DNA from: Caryophanales bacterium UBA6449
GTDB taxonomy: Bacteria > Bacillota_I > Bacilli_A > RFN20 > CAG-288
Assembly: GCA_002437105.1 (NCBI GenBank)
Contig: DJOB01000002.1
Coordinates: 10,712-74,711, forward strand
Direction: 5' to 3'
DNA: 64,000 bases
This document shows positions 43,704-53,316 of the stretch, piece by piece. The translations under genes were made by a program, and so were the position numbers. The notes beneath the pieces were generated by a model, which searched no databases, was not told the origin of the DNA, and worked only from the letters and a program-made list of their open reading frames with translations. Position 1 is the stretch's first letter. The number at the start of each line of letters is the position of its first letter.

Positions 43704-44399
43704 ATGAGGATACTTCTTATCGAGGACTCGGCCCAGCTGGCGGATGCTATCCGCGAATTCTTCAGGATAAAGGGCAGCGAAGTGATAGTGGAGGGTGATG
43801 GAAAGAAAGGGTATGAGCAGGCGCAGCGGGAAAAGTATGACGCCATCATCCTCGATCTTATGCTCCCCTCGATGAATGGCATCGATATCCTTCGTAACCT
43901 CCGGAACAAGGGAATCGAGACCCCGGTCATCATCCTTACCGCTAAGACGCAGGAGGAGGATATCCTCAAGGGCTTCGACGCCGGAACCGATGACTATCTC
44001 GGTAAACCCTTCAAGATGAATGAGCTTTTAGCTCGCGTCAACGCGATCGTGCGCCGCCACGTGGCTCCTGAGGAGAAGGATCTTCTCTCTTTCAACGATC
44101 TGTCGTTGGACAAGTCTACCCATGAACTGGTCGGTGCGGATCAGCGCATCACCCTCTCCTCTCACGAGTATGAGATCATGAAGAATCTAATCGAGAAACA
44201 GGGAGGGTTGGTCGATAAGGAGCTGCTCGACGAACGGGTCTGGGGCTATTCAGGACCTAATATGTATAACGGGGTTGAGGTTTATATATCGTTTCTGCGA
44301 AAGAAATTGAAGGCCTTGAATTCGATTACGGAGATCAAGGTTTTGAGGGGAGCTGGGTATCGTCTCAGCGCAGCGGCGGATGAAGCCAAGAAAGACTAA
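43704..44399 (+). CDS. OmpR-family response regulator
   Basis: A 231-residue DNA-binding response regulator. Receiver domain (1-120) with the acidic pair IEDS, phospho-acceptor Asp in AIILDLMLPSMNGIDIL (about residue 52), Thr in ILTAK and the conserved Lys in LGKPF; C-terminal winged helix (130-222) with SSHEYEIMKNLIEKQGG and the RKKL/VLRGAGYRL recognition region. AGGAGG precedes the ATG. It overlaps the kinase gene by 20 bases, so the pair is one unit. Target genes are not evident from sequence. Confidence 0.95.
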   Translation: MRILLIEDSAQLADAIREFFRIKGSEVIVEGDGKKGYEQAQREKYDAIILDLMLPSMNGIDILRNLRNKGIETPVIILTAKTQEEDILKGFDAGTDDYLGKPFKMNELLARVNAIVRRHVAPEEKDLLSFNDLSLDKSTHELVGADQRITLSSHEYEIMKNLIEKQGGLVDKELLDERVWGYSGPNMYNGVEVYISFLRKKLKALNSITEIKVLRGAGYRLSAAADEAKKD

Positions 44400-45678
44400 T
44401 CAGTACTGGAGGGAAGAGGCCTCCCTCTCTCAGGGGGATCAGGAGTCGCTGAAGAAGTCCAAGAACAGCCTGCGGTACATAATCTTCTTCGGCGTGTTCC
44501 TCCTGACTCTCATCATCGGTATCGCTGTCCCTGTTGTTCAGGATGGTATCCATCAGGATTCTGTTCAGAACGGCTTAAAAATGACTTTGGATAATGCTGG
44601 TGATATGGATTGGAACAGCTCGAAAACCAATCTGGTGACTGAGCATATAGATACCGTTATCGCCCGCTTTGATCGCACCGCTCTCGACGATGGGAAACTC
44701 GAGCCATCGGAGTATGCGGTGATAGGGAACGGTAATCTTCTCAAGGCGCTCTCCGACGGTGACCTCAATAGTCTCAAAGCTCTCTTCGACTCGAGCCGAT
44801 ACGATGATGGCTATCTGACATTCAGCTGTCGTGAGGTGGGGGACTATATATATCTAGCCGGTCAAGATTCTACCGAGTTCTACCGCTCTTTTGTGCCGGG
44901 GACCATCACGCTCGAGATCCTGCTTTCGCTCTCCTATCTCGTGATCTGCTTGGTCTCCAATCATCTCATCGATAAGGCGTTTCGGCCCGTCATCGATTCT
45001 ATGATCACGCAACACAAGTTCGTGGGAGATGTCTCTCATGAGCTCAAGACCCCTCTCGCGGTCATCTCGGCTTCTACCGATCTTCTGATGAATTCGGCTA
45101 AAGATGGCTCGGATCAGAAGAAGTGGTTGAATTCCATCCAGGACCAGACGGATAGGATGTCTCACACGATCAAGGATCTGGTCACCATTTCGTCTCTCGA
45201 GTCCTCGTTCCGACTGCAGAAGGTGGAGGATATGTCGACGATCGTGCGGGATGTGTCCCTCTCGTTCGATGCGGTTTGCTTCGAGCGGGGAATCTACTAT
45301 ACATTCGAACGGATAGATTCCGGCTGCATGGTGAATTGCAACAGCGATGATGCGAGAAAGCTGTTTGAAGAATTGCTGGGTAATGCGGTCAAGTATGCTG
45401 AAGGCAATCCGCCTTCGATCACCGCTTCTTTTGTCCGAAATAAAAATAAGGCGATCCTGACCATAACGAATACGGGGTGCACCATCAAGGAAGAGGAGAA
45501 GAATCGCGTCTTCGATCGCTTCTATCGTACCTCGCTCATGCGGGCTGAAGGACGCAATGGTTCGGGTCTCGGACTGTCGATCTGTCAGTCGATCTGCGAG
45601 AAGAATGGTTTCCGTATATCCTGCCTTCCCGAGTATGGTAAGCAGACCACCTTCGAGGTGGAGATGAACCTGGCGTGA
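44380..45678 (+). CDS. Sensor histidine kinase
   Basis: Partner of the response regulator, 432 residues. Two membrane helices (about 32-52 and 175-197) enclose an extracytoplasmic sensor of about 120 residues with no family I recognise. The H-box is FVGDVSHELKTPLAVI (HisKA), followed by the N-box NAVKYA, a G1-like ITNTGCTI, FDRFYR (F-box) and GSGLGLSICQSI (G2). The reading frame starts within the regulator gene. No HAMP domain is visible. Confidence 0.93.
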   Translation: MKPRKTNQYWREEASLSQGDQESLKKSKNSLRYIIFFGVFLLTLIIGIAVPVVQDGIHQDSVQNGLKMTLDNAGDMDWNSSKTNLVTEHIDTVIARFDRTALDDGKLEPSEYAVIGNGNLLKALSDGDLNSLKALFDSSRYDDGYLTFSCREVGDYIYLAGQDSTEFYRSFVPGTITLEILLSLSYLVICLVSNHLIDKAFRPVIDSMITQHKFVGDVSHELKTPLAVISASTDLLMNSAKDGSDQKKWLNSIQDQTDRMSHTIKDLVTISSLESSFRLQKVEDMSTIVRDVSLSFDAVCFERGIYYTFERIDSGCMVNCNSDDARKLFEELLGNAVKYAEGNPPSITASFVRNKNKAILTITNTGCTIKEEEKNRVFDRFYRTSLMRAEGRNGSGLGLSICQSICEKNGFRISCLPEYGKQTTFEVEMNLA

Positions 45679-45685
45679 TGCGATC

Positions 45686-46627
45686 ATGATTCTCACTAGA
45701 ACATATCGAACTCTTCTAGATATCCTGGAGTCGGTAGCGGAGAGGACTGGCGATCATCAGCTCGATGATTACCTATCTGAGATAGATATCCGACCCAACG
45801 GGCTGAAGTATGGGATTCTCGAGAGTGAGAATCCTGATTTTACCCTGCAGTGGAAGAGGTGTACGGAAGGAAAGAGACGGGATCGATTGGATTCCGGTTT
45901 TAGTTTTGCAAAGGATTTCTTGAAGCGCACCCTCGATCCTGAACGATCAGCTGAGATCGCCGATCATCTTTCTGAGGATATTTTTACTGCCCAGTATCGG
46001 AAGAAGCTGGCGATCGACCTCGCTAGAGAGGGACTATACCTTCTGGGACTCTTAGATATTCCAGCGGCGAAAGAGGAAGTGAATCTGCTGCGGCACACTA
46101 TCGACAATCCTGCGGGTCTAGTCCGGTTTATCCATGATAGAAGTGGGGACTATCCCTCCGATTTCGACTTGCTGAGCGGATATCTGAAGTCTCTCGTTCC
46201 CGGAGAGATCTGCCTCTCTAGAGCCGGCAAGGTGCTGTTCGGTCTACTAGCTGATCACTGGTTTATCTATCAGCCGGAGGTATCGAAGGACAATCCTGTC
46301 TTCTGGGAGCTCCGAGATCTCGATCGGGTTCCGGATTATCCCTCTCCCCTCTGGATAGCATCTCGCCTCTTTCAAGGATATGGACTGGAATTTACCGTGG
46401 CGGATAGAAGGTATTTTGCCCTTTATCCACTAGATTCATCCATCGCCTTGTTATATGAAGATGGTAAATTGATCGCCCGCCGATCCATCGATGGTTTTAT
46501 GACTGCCGCCCGCTATCGGATGGACCCCGGTTCATCCAAGCGGCTGGATCTTTTCAAAGCCTTTAAAGCCAGTAAGCAAAGAAGGATCATCGCACCTAGA
46601 GAAGCGCTAGCTCGGATCAGCAGCTAG
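45686..46627 (+). CDS. Protein of unknown function downstream of the kinase
   Basis: A 313-residue soluble protein starting 7 bases after the histidine kinase stop, so probably part of the same transcript. No signal peptide or membrane helix is evident; it is rich in Leu, Asp and Arg, with helical N-terminal two thirds and a YFALYPLDSSIALLYEDGKLIARRS strand-rich part (given in segments) near residues 245-270. I recognise no family. It ends 4 bases inside the end of the convergent methyltransferase gene. Confidence 0.6.
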   Translation: MILTRTYRTLLDILESVAERTGDHQLDDYLSEIDIRPNGLKYGILESENPDFTLQWKRCTEGKRRDRLDSGFSFAKDFLKRTLDPERSAEIADHLSEDIFTAQYRKKLAIDLAREGLYLLGLLDIPAAKEEVNLLRHTIDNPAGLVRFIHDRSGDYPSDFDLLSGYLKSLVPGEICLSRAGKVLFGLLADHWFIYQPEVSKDNPVFWELRDLDRVPDYPSPLWIASRLFQGYGLEFTVADRRYFALYPLDSSIALLYEDGKLIARRSIDGFMTAARYRMDPGSSKRLDLFKAFKASKQRRIIAPREALARISS

Positions 46628-47841
46628 ATCTTAAGATCGTAGGTGAGGATGCTGGTGATCGGCTTCCCCTGGGGCGCTTTCATATCGGCTGCCACCTTTT
46701 TAGAGTCGTTACCGTAGGTCTGTTCCAGCCGGATGAAAGTGTTCTCGAGGTCGAGCCGGAGGAAGAGGTATAGACCGAAGAGATTGATATTTATCTTGTC
46801 GCTGGGGAATCTCGCCTTCAGGTATGATGCGACAAACATGGTGCAGATGGCGGTTCGCTGTTCATCCTGCTGTGGGAGGGGAACGCCGGAGGCGGTATAG
46901 CTAGTGAGGGCCTGGACACGGAAATTCAGGATATCGCTGTTGGTAAAGGTTCCGTGGAACAGATTCTTGAGCCTGGGTTTGAGGATCGACCAGTTCTTTT
47001 CTGCTTCGGCCTCGTAGGGCAGGAGGGCGAGCGAGAAATTCTTAGCTAGTTCGGTCAAGGTGTTTCCGGGGATCTCTCGGAGCCGCTTCCAGTTTGTCTG
47101 GTGCGGCTTCTCATCCTCTCCATTTTTAAATTCTCTCTCCCGTGCCTCCTCGACGTATCCGAGGGTTCGGTCGACCTGTTTAGCCTCATCTTCATCTACA
47201 GGCTGAGCGGCGAACTTCGGACAGGCGATGATTACGCCCTGAGGGGAGATGCGCTGAAAGACCAGGTTGGGAATGAACTCTTTTAGATCGGCGAGGATGG
47301 GGTAATTATCCTGGCTCAGATCCTTCTTGTGGTCCGCTTGGAACTTTGTTAGATCTTCGGTGGTGTCGAAGCAGGCATCGTAGATGAGGATCAATCCGCC
47401 ATCTGCGAGGACTTCGAAATTCAGGTAATTGATGAAGGCAGGCTGCAGCGCTCTGGGGAGCCGATGCAGGAATAGGGAGGAGGTTATCACCTTGAACTTC
47501 TTCCCCTTGAGCGAAGCCGGCAGGAATCCTGAGGACAGGTCGTGCTGGATGAAGATAGCCCCAGCTGCCTTCTCTCGAGCGATAGCGAGCATGGCGGACG
47601 AGAAGTCGATTCCGGTCACCTGGTGTCCTCTCTGGAGGAGAATCTGCTCTAGGTCGCCAGTTCCGCATCCGAGGTCGAGCACCTCCGCGTCCTTCGCGAA
47701 GCCGTCGATCGTCTTCGCTAGAGTCTCGAGGGCGATACTCCATCCCTGAAAGGGAAACTCCCCCTTCTTTTCGCTATCGGCCGCGAAGCTGTCGTAATCT
47801 CTAGCCCAAGCATCGTATTGAGCGCTGTCCTTATAAGCCAT
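46624..47841 (-). CDS. SAM-dependent methyltransferase with unknown C-terminal domain
   Basis: A 405-residue protein. Residues 1-170 are a class I methyltransferase: YDAWARDYDSFAAD opening, motif I VLDLGCGTGDLE (about residue 54), motif II VTGIDFSSAML, and the SLFLHRLP region. Residues 215-405, after a charged linker, form a second, probably helical domain that I do not recognise and that is not normally part of this family. GGGAGG lies before the ATG. The substrate cannot be told. It converges with the 313-residue hypothetical gene, sharing 4 bases. Confidence 0.8.
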   Translation of the reverse strand: MAYKDSAQYDAWARDYDSFAADSEKKGEFPFQGWSIALETLAKTIDGFAKDAEVLDLGCGTGDLEQILLQRGHQVTGIDFSSAMLAIAREKAAGAIFIQHDLSSGFLPASLKGKKFKVITSSLFLHRLPRALQPAFINYLNFEVLADGGLILIYDACFDTTEDLTKFQADHKKDLSQDNYPILADLKEFIPNLVFQRISPQGVIIACPKFAAQPVDEDEAKQVDRTLGYVEEAREREFKNGEDEKPHQTNWKRLREIPGNTLTELAKNFSLALLPYEAEAEKNWSILKPRLKNLFHGTFTNSDILNFRVQALTSYTASGVPLPQQDEQRTAICTMFVASYLKARFPSDKININLFGLYLFLRLDLENTFIRLEQTYGNDSKKVAADMKAPQGKPITSILTYDLKI

Positions 47842-47890
47842 AGTGGAGACCTCCCATAACTATGAATATTCTATTATCTATCGGATACTT

Positions 47891-48802
47891 TTATCCTTCG
47901 GCAAGCGCTTTGGCTGAAAAGATAGCTGATCCTCTGCCGCCTTGGAAGTCGTTTGAACAGATGAGGAGAGTGTCGGTGCCCGGGATGATTTTGGGATGGG
48001 TGGAGCGGAGGAAGGCTCCGTTCCAACTGTCGGGCAGAAGGATCTGCTTAACCGGTATACCAGCCGGCGAGAAACATAGCACTCTTCCCTGTTGATAGAT
48101 TGCTACATACAGATTTCCATCCTTATCCAGCGTGCAGGAATCGGGTCCGTTTAAACCAGTGAAGGTATATGGGGTTAAATCCCCGTAATCGGATATGGTC
48201 AGACCATCTTGTTCCAGCTCGAGGAAGTGCAGAGTGTTGGTCCCCATCTCGGTGACCCAGAGGCTTCTCTCGTCGCTCGTGAGAGATAGTCCGTTGGGCA
48301 CACCTAAAAAGCCACAGACCCGCCGTATATCCTTTCCGTCCAGCGAGGAGAGGAAGATTCCACCGCTTCTATCGGTGGCCCCGCCGATGAAGTTGGAGAA
48401 GTAGAAGCGACCATCATGTCTGAAAGCGAGGTCGTCGATCACGTAACCGGAAGCGCTGGAGATGATGGTTTGCCGAGTGAGCGATATGGGATCGATCCTC
48501 TCGAGCGAACCGGTCGAGTGAAAATCTCCTAGGCAGGCGACGTATAGCTGGTGGTCGGGACCGCTTTTGATAGCCGCGGGGTTTCTGCCCTTAAGCGAGA
48601 GGATCCTCTTTGCTACTCTAGTGCCCCGTTCCACCCTCCAGATTCCGCCCTGAAAGACATCGCAGAAATAGAGATTCGCTTCTTCGTCAAAACATAGTCC
48701 CTCCAGCTGGAGGAAGTCCGGTGAGACGGATAGATATTCCTCCGCTATCTCGACGGGAATCTGACGCTCGGAGTATGGGATTCGATCAAGAAAGTTCGCC
48801 AT
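47891..48802 (-). CDS. SMP-30/Drp35-like lactonase
   Basis: A 303-residue six-bladed beta-propeller of the SMP-30/gluconolactonase/LRE group. It keeps the metal-ligand neighbourhoods seen in staphylococcal Drp35: LEGLCFDEEANLYFCDV (Glu), VPNGLSLTSDERSLWVTE (Asn) and GPDSCTLDKDGNLYVA (Asp). These enzymes hydrolyse lactones with Ca or other divalent metal; the natural substrate is unknown. GGCAGGGG precedes the ATG. It has the same direction as the WYL regulator upstream, 78 bases away. Confidence 0.85.
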   Translation of the reverse strand: MANFLDRIPYSERQIPVEIAEEYLSVSPDFLQLEGLCFDEEANLYFCDVFQGGIWRVERGTRVAKRILSLKGRNPAAIKSGPDHQLYVACLGDFHSTGSLERIDPISLTRQTIISSASGYVIDDLAFRHDGRFYFSNFIGGATDRSGGIFLSSLDGKDIRRVCGFLGVPNGLSLTSDERSLWVTEMGTNTLHFLELEQDGLTISDYGDLTPYTFTGLNGPDSCTLDKDGNLYVAIYQQGRVLCFSPAGIPVKQILLPDSWNGAFLRSTHPKIIPGTDTLLICSNDFQGGRGSAIFSAKALAEG

Positions 48803-48880
48803 ATAAAAGCCCCTGCCAAATGATAAGGGAGAGGCGGGTCAAAATGAAACATGATTTGTAGCGAAGTATGTTATGTAGAG

Positions 48881-49879
48881 CTATTTATAGGTTTTCTCTA
48901 GTTTATTTATGTGTTCCTTGATCCGATCTATCAACTCGGGGCAGCCGATGACTTTCATGTGGTCATCGGAGTACTGAATGGCCCAGATGGTTGCGCTGTT
49001 GATATCCGACTTAGTGTGGCAGATCCAGTGATTATCCTTCTTCTCGATGAAGGTATTGCTGCTGCCGAAAGAATTGCTGATGCGGATTGCTTTGGACGGA
49101 TCGTCGTACCAGATTTCCATATCGATCGTATTTCCGACAAAGGAATAGGGGTGAGACTTGATATAGTCGTGCAGCTTTATCCCTTTGATCTCCGGGATAT
49201 CGTCGAGTGAGACCTGCTGTTTATCCGGTAGTATTTTGAGATTTCTAATCTTCTCTAAGTTGAAGGAATATAGTCTCTTGCCTCGGGAATAGGTGGCGAA
49301 TAGGTGCTGGTTTCCGTGCTGATTGGCGATGAAGTGAGGATTGACTTGGAATGATCGTCCCGTGGGGACAAGATTGAGATCGGCGTCGTAATCGTAGTAA
49401 TCGAATGTGATCATCGCATTCGTATCTATGGCGCTGAGGACCTGCTCTATCGTATAGAAGAACTCTTGGTTATTGGTTTTCCCGCAAGACAGATCAGTGT
49501 AGAAATCCAAGGTGTTTTTGTGATTGACTCGAAAGTACTTGCTGGTGAAGGAGAGAAGCTTATTTATCAGTTCGTCGGTCTGTTTGGTAGTGATGTATTG
49601 GGCGGAGACGATCATATCGATCAAGAAGAGAATCTCTGAATCGTCGAAGGTTCGCTCGATAAAGGCGAAGCCTTTTCCGTTGTTGCCTACATCGATTCCA
49701 TAGTTCATTTCGTTTGAAAGAAGATACAGGGTATTTCCGATGGTCTTTCGATCCAGCTTGCAGTTATATTCGGTCTCCAAGTACGATTTGATCTGCGGTT
49801 GACTCAAGTAGTGATCGGCATCGCTGTATTTGTTTAGTATCTTCAGTATGTATAGCGGCGAAAGCTTTTTGTTAGACAT
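48881..49879 (-). CDS. WYL-domain transcriptional regulator
   Basis: A 332-residue regulator: N-terminal winged helix (about 5-75; SQPQIKSYLETEYNCKLDRKTI in part), a middle helical stretch with DSEILFLIDMIVSAQYI, and a WYL domain from about 145 with DYYDYDADL, the PTGRSFQVNPHFIANQHGN region (given in part) and FNLEKIRNLKI. WYL proteins sense nucleic acids or nucleotides and often control stress or defence genes. Here the WYL tripeptide region is divergent. It may control the lactonase downstream or the genes across the 600-base gap upstream. Confidence 0.85.
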   Translation of the reverse strand: MSNKKLSPLYILKILNKYSDADHYLSQPQIKSYLETEYNCKLDRKTIGNTLYLLSNEMNYGIDVGNNGKGFAFIERTFDDSEILFLIDMIVSAQYITTKQTDELINKLLSFTSKYFRVNHKNTLDFYTDLSCGKTNNQEFFYTIEQVLSAIDTNAMITFDYYDYDADLNLVPTGRSFQVNPHFIANQHGNQHLFATYSRGKRLYSFNLEKIRNLKILPDKQQVSLDDIPEIKGIKLHDYIKSHPYSFVGNTIDMEIWYDDPSKAIRISNSFGSSNTFIEKKDNHWICHTKSDINSATIWAIQYSDDHMKVIGCPELIDRIKEHINKLEKTYK

Positions 49880-50427
49880 AATTTTTTCAATCCTTGAATT
49901 CCTGTTTGCACAAATATTTATAGTCTATCTATAGAGTAAAAAAACGGACACACACTTTTAATCTGCCATAGCTATTCTATGTTTTGGATACTGCTAACAT
50001 TTCTTTTTGCACATACTATCAATGTATAACGTTATTAAACCTTTTTATAACCCTTTGCTGAACAGAGAATATTATAGAGCAGCTATCCTTCATTTAAAAA
50101 ATTAAGTTTGTTTTATACCTTTAAATATAGTCTTCCTAGATTAATTCATTCTTATGTCTTAATTTAATTGAGGTGGATTTATTAATCTTTCATGTCGATT
50201 GAAAGCGTCATTGAATAATCTTTAGATTTATTAAATTCTACTGTTAGGAAAAGTTGAGAAGCGTGAATTCTAAATGGCTACAGTCAGTATATGCAAACGA
50301 TGTGAAAAGTATTCTCAGTATGGATTTGAGCGGATAGATGATGATAGTAATAACTGATATAGGAATAGGTTATATCGATTTAAAGTTTAATTATCGGTAG
50401 TGATATGTATGTTGCGCAGACAAAAAA
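49880..50427. other. AT-rich gap of about 550 bases without a recognisable gene
   Basis: The gap upstream of the WYL regulator is much richer in A and T than the DNA to its left. The only frame with a coding look is a 27-codon one at 50274-50357 (plus) with a CKRC pair but no ribosome site. It probably holds the WYL gene promoter. I see no RNA gene. Confidence 0.5.
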
Positions 50428-50466
50428 AGACAAGTCCGCTGACGATTCATATGTAGGAACTTGTCT
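50422..50466 (-). terminator. Terminator of the phosphatase-transporter-GDPD operon
   Basis: On the minus strand AGACAAGT (50466-50459) pairs with ACTTGTCT (50435-50428) around a 23-base loop, followed by TTTTTT. Confidence 0.8.
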
Positions 50467-50473
50467 ATGAGTT

Positions 50474-51244
50474 CTACTTTTCTTGGAGGTATTTCTTATT
50501 CTTTTCCTTCAATTGTTCTTTTACGTATGCAGGATCGAGGAACTGGTAGGTGATGGTATCGCACTCGGGTAGGATCCTGTCGAAGACATCCTTATTCTCG
50601 ATTGTCCACGCATTGACGAAGTGATTTCGGTAGTAGGACTTCACCCGTGGATTATCTAGCAGGGTATTCTCGATATCGATTGCTTCGAAGAAATACCGCA
50701 ACTTAAAGACCCAGAAATGTCCCTGACATACGAGGAGCTGTCTTAGAATGCCAAGCTTTTTTAAGGGGAACAGGGCTCGTGGATCGAAGGAGATGATATT
50801 GTAGTTTTCCTTGTTCTTTACTCCCTTCATGGCTTGGAGGAATCGCTTGGTTAAAGGCCGGTAGTTCTTCCTATAGACCTTGAGTTCGATGACCATCGGA
50901 AAGTCATCGTGTCCCAGGGCGAGTACCTCTTCAAAGGAAGGAATCTTCGCTCCGTTCAGCAGGGTGTAGTTCTCCTTAAGCTCCTTCAGGGTTAGATCTT
51001 CTACTATTCCGTCCTTGCCGGTGAGTCGCTTGAGGTCCGAGTCGTGGATGACTGCCAGCTGGTTATCCTTGGTGAGATGGATATCGAATTCGAAGGCGAC
51101 CTGGTGGGCAATCGCATTCTTGAAGGCCTCGATGGAATTCTCAGTTATGCCCTTTTCGTTGTTATACAGCCCGCGGTGTGCGACACCGAGAGAGAATAGA
51201 GGATTGCATGATTGAATGTACTTCTCTTTATCGATCTTTGACAT
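50474..51244 (-). CDS. Glycerophosphodiester phosphodiesterase
   Basis: Hydrolyses glycerophosphodiesters to glycerol 3-phosphate and an alcohol. The 256-residue TIM-barrel protein has VAHRG, ENSIEAFKNAI, EFDIHLTKD with the acidic metal ligands, and VIHD. No signal peptide, so it acts in the cytoplasm. It is the last gene after the HAD phosphatase and MFS transporter genes, 32 bases downstream of the latter, which suggests that the transporter brings in a glycerophospho compound or sugar; this is inference. Confidence 0.92.
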   Translation of the reverse strand: MSKIDKEKYIQSCNPLFSLGVAHRGLYNNEKGITENSIEAFKNAIAHQVAFEFDIHLTKDNQLAVIHDSDLKRLTGKDGIVEDLTLKELKENYTLLNGAKIPSFEEVLALGHDDFPMVIELKVYRKNYRPLTKRFLQAMKGVKNKENYNIISFDPRALFPLKKLGILRQLLVCQGHFWVFKLRYFFEAIDIENTLLDNPRVKSYYRNHFVNAWTIENKDVFDRILPECDTITYQFLDPAYVKEQLKEKNKKYLQEK

Positions 51245-51276
51245 TTTTAAAATCTCCTTACCAGGATGTTTTACTC

Positions 51277-52665
51277 TTATTTACCTTCGACAATCTTAGA
51301 ACTTTTTCTGTGGACGTTTTTCACGAACATGAAGACGATCAGCGACAGGCAGAGGCAGGCGAGCGCATAGATAGGAAGGAAGGAGAAACCGAAGCCGGGT
51401 ATTAGTATAAGAAGTCCGACGAGGATCGGTGTGATAGTTTGGGCAGCCATGCTGGAGGCGTAGTAGTATCCCGTGAATTTGCCTATCTTCTTAGAGGAGC
51501 AGAGCTCTACCACCATCGGGAAGGAGTTCACGTGGACCAAGCTCATGCCGAGTCCCTTGAAGAACCACACTATATATAGGTAGATGGGGAAGGGGTTGAC
51601 CGCGCTTCCAGTGACCTGTTTCACGGGGATCGTGTACGAGCAGATGACCCAGACCAGAGAAGCGGCCAAGGCCAAGCTGAGTCCCGACACTATGGTGTAT
51701 TTTTTTCCTATCTTGCCAGCGATAATACCGCCGATGGCGAAACCTAAAACCGAACCGACACCACCGACGATGGTGTTTATCATTGCACCCTGGGTACCAG
51801 AGTGAAGGTGGTAGTTGGAGTAATTGACCATGAAGGTGGATACGCCGCTATCAGCCATAAACCAGAGGAATTCAGCCCCCAGGATCAGGAGAAGCATGAT
51901 CCTATTGGCCTTGGTGAGGGGTTTGTCATCGTTGGCTCGGTCGGCCGATTCGCTCATCTCCTCACCGAGTTTCATCTGCGGCTCCATCTCCTTCTCGATC
52001 TTGTTCTCGTTGATGGAGAAGACCAGTACTAGAGCTGATATGACCATCAGGGCTGAGGCGATAAGGAAGGGAGCTTCGATGATCCAGATGTTTGAAGTGT
52101 GGTCGGCCCAGCTCTTTCCATCCGATGATTTCAGATATTTGGAGAGGACGAAGATTATTCCTACGGCAGTCGCGAAGGCTCCGCCGATGTATCCCATGAT
52201 GTTGATGATTCCGTTGGCTTTGGACCTGAGCGGCTTAGGCGTGATATCGGGCATCAAGGCGACCGCAGGATTCCTGTACATCATGGCGAAGATGATAACG
52301 ATGAACATGAATATGAGGGTTCCGGCAAGGCTGTGGAGGTGGAAGAAGACGGGGATGAAGGGGAAGGCGATAGCGCAGACCAGGGTGCCCACTATGATGT
52401 ACGGCATTCTCTTTCCAATCTTTGTATGCGTCTTATCCGAGAGGTGACCGAAGATCGGAAGAAGGATCAGAGCGGCGAGATTATCTAGCGCCATCATGAC
52501 ACCGACGAGATACTGCACTTGGGTAGCATCGTTTGCTCCGAGCGCTTCCTTGAAGAGCTCAGTGAGGAAGGTGGGGGTCCAAGAATCGTAGACCTGCCAG
52601 AGGAGCAGGATACTGAAGAAGGCAAAACCGATGATGATCGTTCGCTTGTAATTGAGTTTTAACAT
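51277..52665 (-). CDS. MFS sugar-type transporter
   Basis: A 462-residue transporter with about 12 hydrophobic helices. It resembles the GPH/SLC45-like branch of the major facilitator superfamily: DSWTPTFL in helix 1, FGHLSDKTHTKIGKRMPYI with the RxxxGxRxP-like cytoplasmic loop between helices 2 and 3, and a repeat of this loop (GGIIAGKIGKKY) in the second half. The central loop is acidic. Substrate is probably a sugar or glycoside. It starts 2 bases after the HAD gene stop. Confidence 0.85.
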   Translation of the reverse strand: MLKLNYKRTIIIGFAFFSILLLWQVYDSWTPTFLTELFKEALGANDATQVQYLVGVMMALDNLAALILLPIFGHLSDKTHTKIGKRMPYIIVGTLVCAIAFPFIPVFFHLHSLAGTLIFMFIVIIFAMMYRNPAVALMPDITPKPLRSKANGIINIMGYIGGAFATAVGIIFVLSKYLKSSDGKSWADHTSNIWIIEAPFLIASALMVISALVLVFSINENKIEKEMEPQMKLGEEMSESADRANDDKPLTKANRIMLLLILGAEFLWFMADSGVSTFMVNYSNYHLHSGTQGAMINTIVGGVGSVLGFAIGGIIAGKIGKKYTIVSGLSLALAASLVWVICSYTIPVKQVTGSAVNPFPIYLYIVWFFKGLGMSLVHVNSFPMVVELCSSKKIGKFTGYYYASSMAAQTITPILVGLLILIPGFGFSFLPIYALACLCLSLIVFMFVKNVHRKSSKIVEGK

Positions 52666-52667
52666 AG

Positions 52668-53306
52668 CTATTCCTCTTTAAACAATTTTTCGATATACGA
52701 AGGAAGTTCTTTTAAATTGTTCAATTCAGTCACCTTTCTGTCTATCTTTCCGAAACCGTAATTAGCGTGGATGAATTTCACTCTGGCTTTTAGTGCGGCA
52801 TCAAAATCCTTCTGGGTATCTCCAACATAGATGACCTCATCGACACCAGCTTTTTCCATCATGACCCTGATGTTGGTACCTTTATCTTTTCCGGTATCGC
52901 CAGCGCAGAGATGACCTTTGAAAAGATGCTGGAGCTTATACGCTTCCAGATAATCTTCGATATAGCCTTTATCCGCATTCGACACTATGTAGAGCGGGTA
53001 TTCGGTGACTAATCGGTTCAAAACATCTATTTCATCTGGATACAGCTTTCCAGGATGGCTTTTGAGGTAGACCAGTTGATCCTTGAGGCAGAGCAGGAAG
53101 AGTTTTCTAGCCTCTTCCTGCTTCAGACCGGGGAACGCGATGGGAAGGGTCTCATCTGGGGTTAATCCCATCATTGAAGTGATAGTCTTGAGGCTGAATC
53201 TATACTTGAATTCGTGCTTCTCCATCGTATTGTTCCAGGAATCTTTAATCGGTTCCAACGCATCCCATAAAGTCCCGTCTAGATCGAAGAAAATAGCTCG
53301 TTTCAT
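52668..53306 (-). CDS. HAD-superfamily phosphatase
   Basis: A 212-residue haloacid dehalogenase-like hydrolase. Motif I FFDLDGTLWDA with both Asp, motif II YIVSNADKGY (Ser), Lys in the FKGHLCAGDTGK region, and motif IV YVGDTQKDFDAAL. A helical cap lies between motifs I and II, as in phosphoglycolate phosphatase/beta-phosphoglucomutase relatives. Being first in an operon with a sugar-type transporter and a GDPD suggests a sugar-phosphate or glycerol-phosphate substrate; not proven. Confidence 0.88.
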   Translation of the reverse strand: MKRAIFFDLDGTLWDALEPIKDSWNNTMEKHEFKYRFSLKTITSMMGLTPDETLPIAFPGLKQEEARKLFLLCLKDQLVYLKSHPGKLYPDEIDVLNRLVTEYPLYIVSNADKGYIEDYLEAYKLQHLFKGHLCAGDTGKDKGTNIRVMMEKAGVDEVIYVGDTQKDFDAALKARVKFIHANYGFGKIDRKVTELNNLKELPSYIEKLFKEE

Positions 53307-53316
53307 ACTTGATCCT

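Noticed and set aside
50274..50357. A 27-codon plus-strand peptide with a CKRC pair
   Set aside because: No ribosome site, very short, and in an AT-rich gap; insufficient to call a gene.
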